From Dryobates pubescens (lineage: Eukaryota; Chordata; Aves; Piciformes; Picidae), in assembly GCF_014839835.1 (NCBI RefSeq), contig NC_071646.1:7929487-7993486 (forward strand): 64,000 nucleotides of DNA, written 5' to 3'. Of the stretch, positions 49,413 through 58,800 are shown in pieces. The translations under genes were made by a program, and so were the position numbers. The notes beneath the pieces are model-generated. The model was not told the origin of the DNA, did not search any database, and saw only the letters and a program-made list of their open reading frames with translations. Each line of letters begins with the position of its first letter. Within the stretch, counting starts at the first letter, position 1.

Positions 49413-50117
49413 AGCAGAGTAGAGACACATCTCCTGCAGCAGCCCAGCTGCCCTGCGGCCCAGGGTGACCACCAGAGCGCTGCTGCCATTCCCACACGTG
49501 GAGAGTGCAGGCTGGGCCACAGTGCCCCAGGGATGCACACAGTGGGAACCACAGCTGCTGCAGCCTCCCATCTCCAGCCAGCTCTGTGCCCATCTGTGAC
49601 AAGGCAGAGACCAAAGCTGGACACAGCATCCCAGCACTGCTCCCACCAGCTGCTCTCACAGCAGAGAAGTTCCTTCTGGCTGCTCTGGTCAGCACACCCA
49701 GGGCTGTGGTGACCTTCTGCTCTGACACATGTGGTCAGCAGATGCTGCTCATCCAACGACTCAAATCCTTTTCAGGCTGGAAGCTCTTCACTCCTGCTGC
49801 CTGGCAGTGCCATTTGCCAGCCTGCCAGCCCAGGCTGCCTGCAGACTCTGCCTGCACTGTGCTTATCTCCAAGCACTCAGGTGACAGAGCACACTGTTGG
49901 TCACAAGGCCTTGCACACACCTGAGGTGCCAGATGTTCTCCCAGGGCACAGCTGGCAGGTGGGATGGGCTTCAGGCAGCCCAAGTGTTAGGGGTGTGGGG
50001 CAGGCAGCATTTCTTCTGTAACTCAGCAGAAGACACAAGCCTTAAACTCCAGCACTGCTTTGGCTGTAGCTCAGCTTCAATGCAGCAGCCCTGCCCTCCC
50101 CTCGCCCTCCTGCCAGC

Positions 50118-50698
50118 ACCCACAGGGACAGGGCTGCACCACAGGGACAGGGCCCTGCCACAGGGACAGGGCCGTGCCACAGGGACAGGGCTGTGCCACA
50201 GGGACAGGGCCCTGCCACAGGGACAGGGCTGTGCCACAGGGACAGGGCTGTGCCACAGGGACAGGGCCCTGCCACAGGGACAGGGCTGTGCCACAGGGAC
50301 AGGGCCGTGCCACAGGGACAGGGCTGTGCCACAGGGACAGGGCCCTGCCACAGGGACAGGGCTGTGCCACAGGGACAGGGCCCTGCCACAGGGACAGGGC
50401 CCTGCCACAGGGACAGGGCCCTGCCACAGGGACAGGGCCGTGCCACAGGGACAGGGCCCTGCCACAGGGACAGGGCTGCACCACAGGGACAGGGCCGTGC
50501 CACAGGGACAGGGCTGTGCCACAGGGACAGGGCCCTGCCACAGGGACAGGGCCCTGCCACAGGGACAGGGCTGTGCCACAGGGACAGGGCTGCACCACAG
50601 GGACAGGGCCGTGCCACAGGGACAGGGCTGCACCACAGGGACAGGGCCGTGCCACAGGGACAGGGCTGTGCCACAGGGACAGGGCCCTGCCACAGACT
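50118..50698. repeat. 19-bp minisatellite, about 30 copies, 3' of the RABIF stop codon
   Basis: Unit ACAGGGACAGGGCTGTGCC with a variable 3' half (GGCTGTGCC, GGCCCTGCC, GGCCGTGCC, GGCTGCACC). Because 19 is not a multiple of 3 and the unit lacks stops, it leaves open frames of 190-340 codons on both strands, none of them convincing as protein. It lies 313 bp beyond the RABIF stop and would be transcribed if the 3' UTR reaches the AATAAA at 49412. Confidence 0.95.
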
Positions 50699-51010
50699 GC
50701 CCAGCCTGGGACATCTGAGCACGTCTGGGACACAGCACACAAGGGAGCAGTGACAGAGAGCAGGCAGGCAGCGAGGGGCTGAGCCCTATGGCACAGCTGT
50801 GGGCCGGGGGACCCTCCCACCCACAACATCCACCCCAGGGGGGTCAGGCAAGGAGCCGGCCGTGCGGCGCTGCGCTTCTCGGCGTGGGTCAGTTGGCGGA
50901 GCCGAGCCGCGGGGCAGCCGGGGCGCGGGCCCGGGCTGAGGCCGCCGCGGGGCGGCGGGGCGGGAGGGGCTCCGGGCGGCCGCGTGCAGCCCCCCGGCCC
51001 CGCGCCGCGG

Positions 51011-52057
51011 TCACTCGTGGGCCACGCGCTCCAGCGCCACGTAGAAGCTGTCCTTGTCGTCGAGGCAGTGCCAGCCGATGGGCCCCGCCTCGCAGTCGGC
51101 ACACACCAGGAACTTGACGTTGCCCACGTCGCGGGTGAAGCCCACGTTCTCGAAGGAGAACATGTCCCGCACCAGCCAGTGCTCGCGCACCACGTCCCCG
51201 CCGCCGCCCGCCGCCGCCGCCGCCTTCTTCCGCATGGCTGGCAGGAGGAGCTGCGGGAGACACGGCCTCAGCGCCCGCCCGCAGGGGGCGCCCTGCCACC
51301 CGCCCCACCGCCGCCCTGCCCTGCCCTGCCTGCAGGGGGCACCCTGCCCTCCCAGCCCGCTGCTGCCCTGCCCTGCCCATAGGGGGTGCCCTGCCCTACT
51401 GCCCCACCACTGCCCTGCCCCGCCCTCAGGGGGTGCCCTGCCCTGCTGCCCCACCACTGCCCTGCTCTGCCCTCAGGGGGCGCCCTGCCCTCCCGCCCCA
51501 CCGCTGCTCTGCCCTGCTCTGCCCTCAGGGGGCGCCCTGCCCACCCACCCCACCCCCGCCCTGCCCTGCCCCACCCACATAGGGCACCCTGCCCCCCCAC
51601 CCCGCCACCCTGCCACTGCCCCGCCCCGCCGGAGGGGGCGCCCTGCCCTCCCTTCCCGCCACCTTGCCCCGCCCCGCCCCGCCGCAGGGGGCGCCCTGCC
51701 CTCCCTTCCCGCCACCTTGCCCCGCCCCGCCCCGCCCCGCCGCAGGGGGCACCCTGCCCTCCCTTCCCGCCACCCTGCCACTGCCCCGCCCCGCCGGAGG
51801 GGGCGCCCTGCCCTCCCTTCCCGCCACCTTGCCCCGCCCCGCCCCGCCGCAGGGGGCGCCGCTCCCTGCCCGCGTCCCGGTACCTCTCGGCGGGCGAAGG
51901 TGGCGGCGCCGGGCAGCAGCACCCGGGACCCGCAGCGCTGGCACAGAACAGCCTTCAGGTTCCGTCCCTGCGCGCACACCAGCTCGGCGGAGCCCCGCGC
52001 GGCAGCGGGAGGAGCAGGGGAGGGAGGGGAGGGAGGGGATGCCGCCGGCGGCTCCAT
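51011..52057 (-). CDS. RABIF: RABIF (MSS4), Rab guanine-nucleotide release factor/Rab chaperone, two exons, 137 aa
   Basis: Small zinc-binding protein that binds nucleotide-free exocytic Rab GTPases, releasing GDP and stabilising them. Exon 1 is 52057-51884 and ends GAG/GTACC; exon 2 is 51250-51011 after CCCGCAG. The join is in phase 0 (RRE/LLLPAMRKK). Zinc ligands are visible as Cys39-x2-Cys42 (CQRCGSRV) and Cys108-x2-Cys111 (CADCE). The Rab-contact strand (FENVGFTRDVGN, about 91-102) and the C-terminal GPIGWHCLDDK...SFYVALERVAHE match the vertebrate family closely. It is 137 residues against 123 in human; the extra length is mainly a Pro/Ala/Ser-rich stretch at residues 3-20 and an Ala/Gly stretch at 68-76. 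The start at 52057 (MEPP) matches the human MEP start; an in-frame ATG seven codons upstream (52078) could also be used. Its neighbour KLHL12, on the same strand, is also its neighbour in human. Confidence 0.96.
51270..51872. repeat. Minisatellite in the RABIF intron, units of about 45-60 bp, about 12 copies
   Basis: Each unit carries a CAGGGGGCGCCCTGCC-like core followed by C-rich filler (CCGCCCCGCC types), for example at 51281, 51332, 51474, 51632, 51684, 51796 and 51850. The array fills nearly the whole 633-bp intron. Long open frames on both strands here result from its composition and are not genes. Confidence 0.9.
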
Positions 52058-52250
52058 CCCCGCGCAGGTCGCCGCCATCGCCGCGCAGCCGCCCGAGGGG
52101 CGGGGCCAGGGCAGGGCCGGCGGGCGGCGCCGTGCGCATGCGCCGGGCAGAGGCTGCTGGCGCCCCCTGGCGGCCCGGCGGCCGCAGGGCAGGTCCCGGC
52201 GCGGCTGCGGGCGCTGCTCAGCGGCTGCCGTGCGCTGAAACCGCCGGGGT
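52058..52250 (-). promoter_or_regulatory. RABIF: RABIF CpG-island promoter with NRF1-like and CTCF-like sites
   Basis: A GC-rich, TATA-less stretch directly upstream of the RABIF start. TGCGCATGCGCC at 52133-52144 is one base from the palindromic NRF1 consensus. GCGCCCCCTGGCGG at 52160-52173 closely resembles the CTCF core. A GGGGCGGGGC GC box lies near 52,097-52,106. A CR1 fragment abuts the distal side at about 52,253. Confidence 0.65.
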
Positions 52251-52252
52251 TA

Positions 52253-52480
52253 GACTCACAGAACCGCAGAGCTGCCAGGGCTGGAAGGGAGCTCCAGGCT
52301 CAGCCAGCTCCAACCATGGGCAGGGACACCTCACCCCACAGCAGGTTGCTCACAGCCACCTCTAGCCTGGCTGCAAACACCTCCAGGCAGGAGGCTTCCA
52401 CCACCTCCCTGGGCAGCCTGTGCCAGGCTCTCACCACCCTCCTGGGCAACAACTTCTTCCTAATGTCCAGCCTGGATCCA
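52253..52480 (-). mobile_element. CR1 LINE 3' fragment next to the RABIF promoter
   Basis: Begins GACTCACAGAACCGCAGAGC directly after the GC-rich RABIF upstream region; ends near AATGTCCAGCCTGG. Confidence 0.9.
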
Positions 52481-53404
52481 CGCCCCCCCCCAGTCCTATC
52501 ACTGCCTTTGTGGTGGCTTTGTGGTGATTGCATCAGCATCTCTGAGGGCCCAACACAAAGGAACATTGCAGAGCTTCAGCAGAGTGCATGAAGAGAGGAC
52601 AGAGCGATGCAGGGGGTAACACCATCAGCAAGGAGGAAGAGCCTGGTCAGATGGGGGGAGAGGGAAGCAAGCCCTCTACATGGCCCAGGTGAAGCCCCTG
52701 CAGGTTGCAAGCCACAGCTGAAGGTGTGGCATCAGCACCTCGGTGCCACCTGGCAGTCAGGGTGAGCTGAGCTGCAGCTTTCCGATGACCCCTGCCCATC
52801 AAACCCCTGCTGCATACCAGCCTGTGGTCCACAGCTGCTGCTGGGCAAGGCTGTGCTGAGCTGGGCAGGGTCTCCATGGTCAGCTGTTGGCTGGGGGCTT
52901 GTCTTTGGTACACTCTCCTGAAACCTCTCAAGAAACAACCAACCTACCAAGGGGTCCTTGGCCAGTTCTCAGTGTTCTGGGCCTGGAACTTCATGCTTGA
53001 ATTCTGCATGGTAGAATCTCCCCCAGGACTGCTCATGAGGCACAGCCCTTCCCTCTTGCTGGCCTGTGGGAATCGAGGCCAACTTCTTCCCAAGTGGAAC
53101 ATTGTACTCTTGCTTTTGCCTGCAGCAGAGCCTCTGCACTCCCTGTCTCTTGCCATGCATGGATGCAGACCCCCCTGGGGATCTGTGCTGCTCATCAGCC
53201 AGCTGGAGATGCCAGCTCCTTTTCAACCCCTTTGGTACATCTCGTCCCAGGAAGGCAGTGATGAGCTCTGCTGGCCCTGGTGAGGAGGGTGATGTCCTGC
53301 TGTGACCCAGTTCTGAGGCTGGCACTGCAGCCTGCAGAGCTTCAGCAGCACACACTGGAGAGTTTTGTTCGGCACAGGTCACTTCTGTAGCTGAATCCCT
53401 TCAG

Positions 53405-54355
53405 AGGCCTTTGCAGGAGAGTGGTGCTGGCCAGGAAGGGAGAGAAGCCAACACCACCATGGCCATTAAACCATGTCCCCAAGTGCCCCCAAGTGCCATG
53501 GCCACCTCCAGGGACAGGGACTGCACCACCTCCCTGGGCAGCCTCTGCCAAGCCCTGACCACTCTTGCAGCAAAGAATTTTCCCCTCATGTCCAACCAGA
53601 GCCTCCCCTGGCACAATTCCAGGCCATTGCCTCTCACCCTACACTTGTTACCTGGGAGCAGAGCCCACGCCCCCCCCCGGCTCCAGCCTCCTCTCAGGGA
53701 GCTGCAGAGAGCAATGAGCTCTCCCTCAGCCTCCTCTGCTCCAGGCTGGGCATCTCCAGCTCCCTCAGCTGCTCCTCCCCAGCCCTCTTCTCCAGCTCTG
53801 TTGCCCTTCTCTGGCCCTGCTCCAGCCCTCAATGTCCTTGGCGTGAGGGGCCCAGAACTGAACCCAGTGTTTGAGATGTGGCCTCAGCAGTGCCCAGCAC
53901 AGGAGCACAATCCCTGCCCTGCTCCTGCTGCCCACGCCACTGCTGATCCAGGCCAGGCTGCTGCTGCCCTTCATTGCCATCTGGGCACATCCTGACTCAT
54001 CCTCAACTCATCAGCCAGCACCTCCAGGTCTTTCTTTGCTGGGCAGTTTCCAGCCACTGTCCCAAGCCTGGAGCCTTCATGGGGTGGTTGTGACCCAGGA
54101 GCAGCACCCAGCTCTTGGCTTTAACAACTCTCATCCCACTGACCCCAGGCACGGATCCAGCCTGGCCAGGTCCCTCTGCAGAGCCTTCCTGCCCTCCAGC
54201 AGATCACCACTGCCACCCAATGTGCTGTCATCAGCAACCTTACTGAGGGTGCCCTGAGCTCCAGGTCAGATGTAAAGAGGCCTGGCCCCAGCACTGGTGA
54301 GCAGCCACCACCTGGAGTGAACTCCATTCCCATTTCTGTGCTGGGGACCTCAGCA
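53405..54355 (-). mobile_element. CR1 LINE, about 0.95 kb
   Basis: Same subfamily as the copy at 168, in the opposite orientation (TGACCACTCTTGCAGCAAAG; CATTGCCATCTGGGCACATC). It fills most of the interval between KLHL12 and RABIF. Confidence 0.9.
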
Positions 54356-54505
54356 GGTGGAGTTGTTCCCTACCCCCCCTGACGCTGCGGGGCAGAGGGC
54401 AGCTGATGGTGGCTGCCCCAAGCTCCATCCTGGGGCTTGCAGCCAGCCTCCAGCCAGCAGCCAGGTAGAGAACTGAAGCAGAATTCCCTCTGGCTCAGGA
54501 AATAT

Positions 54506-55828
54506 TTTATTCTTTATATTTTCATTAAAAAATAAACAATAGGAAACAGAACCACAGAACACTTTGTGTGATAGAACAGAGGCCGAGGGGAGCGGTGCTG
54601 AAAGTGCATCGTTGCAGTCATGCTACCAGCCCTGAGCCCACCCTCAGCCCCAAGCAGGAGGCAGCAGCAAGCTCCACGAGCAGCACTACACAGAGCCCAG
54701 GCACTGCAGGGGGCAAGCTGATGGTGCAGGAGAGCTCCCAGAGACATGCTGAGAGCTCTGTGAGCAGGAGAGGAGGCTCTCACCTGGGGCTCGTGGGGCA
54801 GGTGGTGTGGAGTTGGGAGGCTGGGGAATGAACAGCTGAGGACAAAGGGCAGGACCCAGTCCAGGATTTCACTCCAAAATGGCCCAGGAAGCAGAAGAAT
54901 CCTAAGTGAAAGTCAACACAATGAACCTGACTGAGAGGCTGATGTGGGTGTGCTGGACACAAGTGGCCCAGGGACCAACCCCAGCTGCTGACCAGCAAGT
55001 TCCACAGGGGTAGGAGCAACTGTCCCTTACTTTCAGGGCCTCTGCAGGATGACCTCCCCACAGGGGTGGGGGCAAAGGCACTGCTGCACCCCAGGAAGGT
55101 TCCTGCTGCCAGGAGATGCAGAGCTCTGCAGCTGGGGCTGCTCAGCTCTCTGAGGAGCTGTGCTGAGCACGAAGGCTGCAGACCTGCTGCTGTGCCAGGC
55201 AAAGAGCTCTGCCCCCTGCCCTCTGCCCCTGCAGCCTCAGGCTGTTGGGTCTCAGTAGTTGACAGCTTTAAGCTGCGACTCCCTTGGGTGCAGAGCTGAG
55301 GGCCCTGCTGCCCGGCCTGGCGCTGCGCCGCGCGCTCCAGGAGCAGGGCACACATTCAGTATGTACAGGAGGGGCTGAAGCTGGGGCAGGAGAGCAGCTG
55401 GGTTCAGGGTTCACACGGCTGGGAGCCACCAGAGCAGCTGCCTGGGCTGCAGAGCCCAGCCAGCTCTATGTACACGTCCTTGGCAGCGTTCACCAGGCTG
55501 GCTGGCACCAAGGCCAGGGGCATCTCTGCTCTGCCAACAGGCTGAGCCACAGCAACAGCAGAGAAGGCAGCTCCTGACCTGCTTCAGCACCTTCCTTCCT
55601 CCAGCTGCTTCAGCACCTTCCTTCCTCCAGCTGCACAGAGCCCCCGATCTCAAATGACTGCTGAGGTGACACAGCTATGCACATGCTCGAGTCAAAAGCA
55701 GCACAGAAAGCTGCTCTTCTGGTGCCTATTGCCACAGCATCTTCAGCCCTGGAGAACAGTCACTGCATCTCCTGGGACTCTGCCTCCAGCTGAGGCTCTT
55801 CAGAACGCTCTCTGCGAGCCCCCCCAGG
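54506..55828 (-). other. KLHL12: KLHL12 3' UTR ending at an AATAAA signal
   Basis: The stretch after the TGA at 55831-55829 has no CR1 and no convincing ORF. An AATAAA on the minus strand at 54511-54506 in an A/T-rich patch ends it, giving a 3' UTR of about 1.3 kb. The end is inferred from the signal and its distance only. Confidence 0.6.
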
Positions 55829-58800
55829 TCACTTCTCCCGGAGGACGCAGACCCCAGCGTCGCAGCGCTGCATGCCCAGGGAGGTCACCACCTCCCAGCT
55901 GTCGATGATGGGATCGTAGCACTCGATGCTGCTCAGCAGGGAGTTGCCATCATACCTGCAGGGACAGGAGGTTAGAGGTGAGGGACCCTGCTGAAGGAAG
56001 AGGTTGAGGCACTCAGAGCCCTTGCTGGGAGGCTGGGCAGCTGCCTACAGCAAGAGCGGCCTGAAAGGAACCAACTGCATTGGGCTGCCTGCTGCTGCCT
56101 GCTGCTGCTCTGCTGCCTGCCCTGGCTCTGCACCATCAGGCTGCCTGCTTGCGTTGGGCATGGTTGCTGCAGCCACAGTTCTGAGGGCAGCAGCTGGACG
56201 CCTGCAGAGTGCATGGGAACACAAAATACTTTCTAGCTGAGCAACTGCACGCTGCAGGGAGCAAAGCAATCACATTCCATGGGTGCCAAGAGCAGCATCC
56301 TCACCTCAGCACCCTCAGACTGGAACACGCTGCAGAAGCCACCTCCCTGGCACGCTGGCACCTCTCAGAGGGAAAAGATTCTAGCTTCTATCTGTGGTTG
56401 GGTTTTATTGGTTAAGTGACTCCTAACAAAGAGCACAGAAACAGCCACTCTGAGCTACAGAGAGGCCTGCAGGGGTCAGGGCTGCCGGGGACTTCTGCTC
56501 CTGTCAGTTAGCTCCTTCTGGTCAGGGCTTCAGCGCAGAGATGCTGCTGGGGAGACCTCAGCACTGCTGTTAGCTGCTTCCCCTGTTAAGGGCTTCTGGG
56601 ACTCCTGCTGTTAAGGACACTCTGGGACTCTGCAGTGCTGGGGATGCTACAACACAGCACTAAGGAACTTCCGGGAGGGCTTCCGAGACTCCCTGAGGCC
56701 TGGCAGGCTGCGGCCGTACGGCCGGGGGCTCCCGCCTCACCCAGCGCCCGCCGCGGCGGGGGCACGGCAGGTGGCGGCCCTGGGCTGCCAGCCACGCGGG
56801 GCAGCGGGGCAGCGGGCCGGGCCCTCACCCCGCGATGGCGTAGAGCCTGCCCCGCAGCACCGTGGCGCCCACGTAGCAGCGCGGGGTCGTCATGCTGGTG
56901 ACCGCGGTCCAGGAGTCGGTGCGGATGTTGTAGGCCTCCACGGAGGAGAGGTGAGCGGTGCCGTCGAAGCCGCCCACCACGTAGATGTGGTCGTTCAGCA
57001 GCGCCACGCCGGCCCCTGCGGGGAGAGCAGAGGGCAGCCAGGCTGTCAGCGGGGCCCGGGGCTGGCTGCGGGCACCCGGCGAGGCCTGAGCCTCCTCAGG
57101 ACGTTCTCTGTGCTTGCACCTCCCCCACAGCGGCTGGCACGGCCTGCTGCCTGCTGCTGCTGCCGGCTGCTGCTGCCTGCTGCTGCTGCCTGCTGCTGTC
57201 GGCTGCTGCTGCCTGCTGCTGCCGGCTGCTGCTGCCTGCTGGCTGCTGCTGCCTGCTGCTGCTGCCTGCTGTCGGCTGCTGCTGCCTGCTGCCTGCTGCC
57301 GGCTGCTGCTGCCTGCTGCTGCCTGCTGTCGGCTGCTGCTGCCTGCTGCCTGCTGCCGGCTGCTGCTGCCTGCTGCTGGCTGCTGCCGGCTGCTGCTGCC
57401 TGCTGCCGGCTGCTGCTGCCTGCTGCCGGCTGCTGCTGCCTGCTGCTGCTGCCTGCTGTCGGCTGCTGCTGCCTGCTGTCGGCTGCTGCTGCCTGCTGCC
57501 GGCTGCTGCTGCCTGCTGCCTGCTGTTGGCTGCTGCTGCCTGCTGCCTGCTGCCTGCTGCCTGCTGCCGGCTGCTGCTGCCTGCTGCTGCCTGCTGCTGC
57601 CTGCTGCTGGCTGCCAGACAGGGCAGAGAACCTGCCGGCACCAAGCGCTGCTCAGGCCTGGCAAAGGGGCACCGAGCAGCACTGCAGCATGGGGCAGATG
57701 TTCACCTGGCTGAGAGGGCTCCTGAGCAGCACCAGCTGCCTGGCACCGTCACCACCGAGAGGTTCCTCTGCTGGTTCTGGCTCCCTGGGCTCACCCAGCC
57801 CCTGCTGCTGCTCCCTGGGCTCACCCAGCCCCTGCTGCTGCTCCCTGGGCTCACCCAGCCCCTGCTGCTGCTCCCTGGGCTCACCCAGCCCCTGCTGCTG
57901 CTCCCTGGGCTCACCCAGCCCCTGCTGCTGCTCCCTGGGAAGCTGGAGCAGAGATGTCTTTGAGGGTGCTGCTGGGAGGCAGCGCAAGCAGCAGTGGTGT
58001 CCCCTGCTCGGTCACAGCCATTCTCACCAGCAGGCAGCTGGCCCAGCTGGGAGCTTCTGGCAGCAGCAGCAAATAAACCTCTGCCAGCCTCTGCTCCTCA
58101 CCAGGTGAAGCACCAAAGAGCACAGCAGGTAAGAGTGCAGGTGGTGGCTCCAGGTGCTCCTGCCAGCAGCTGCTGTCTGGGGCTGTACCTGCACCTGCCA
58201 GGCTGCTGCCAGCAGCAGGGAACTGCTGTGCTGATGAACATCCTGCAGGAAAGGAGCCTGCAGCTCCTGGGTGCTGATCTGCTTCCTCTACAAACTCACA
58301 AGAGACTTTCCAAGAGCCTTTACTAAACTCAGAGCCCTTCTGCTCCCTTCAGTGCAGCCTCTCTTGCACTGTCTTGCTCAGGGCATAAAGCAGCTGGGAA
58401 CAGCCAGGCTGCCCCAATGGCCTCTCTGGCTGCTTCAGTGAGGAAGACTTTGGTCAGACCAAGGCCTCATCAGGAAAGCTGGGTCTAGGCCAAGGTTGCT
58501 GACCTGTGGTCTACCTCCAGAACTGCTCCAAGAGAAAGAAACAAGGAAGAGAATATGTCTCAATAAAGAGAAGGTTAGTGCCAGTCCTGATCCTGCTCTG
58601 CATGCAGCCAGCTCCAGAGACTCTCAGAGCCTTGCAGCAGAAGTCCAACAGTGTCCAAGGTGTCACAGAACATAAGGAGGCTTCCAGTACCTGAAGGGCC
58701 TACAAGAAGGATAGACAGAGACTGTTCCCAAAGGCCTTCAGGGACAGGCCCAGGGGCAATGGCTTCAAGCAGAGCAGAGCAGATTGAGATTGGATGTGAG

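Noticed and set aside
49971-51102. Long open frames on both strands (up to 341 codons) over the 19-bp repeat
   Set aside because: A stop-free unit whose length is not a multiple of three keeps every frame open; the peptides are pure repeats, and the minus-strand frame simply runs into the RABIF last exon out of frame.
51054-52591. Pro/Ala-rich plus-strand frames of about 390-400 codons opposite RABIF
   Set aside because: They arise from the GC-rich intronic minisatellite and the antisense of the RABIF exons; no family resemblance.
56771-58108. 445-codon plus-strand frame and 285-codon minus-strand frame at 56,825-58,108
   Set aside because: They cross the CTG-rich repeat. Only the minus-strand part at 56,829-57,015 is real (a KLHL12 exon); the rest is translated repeat.
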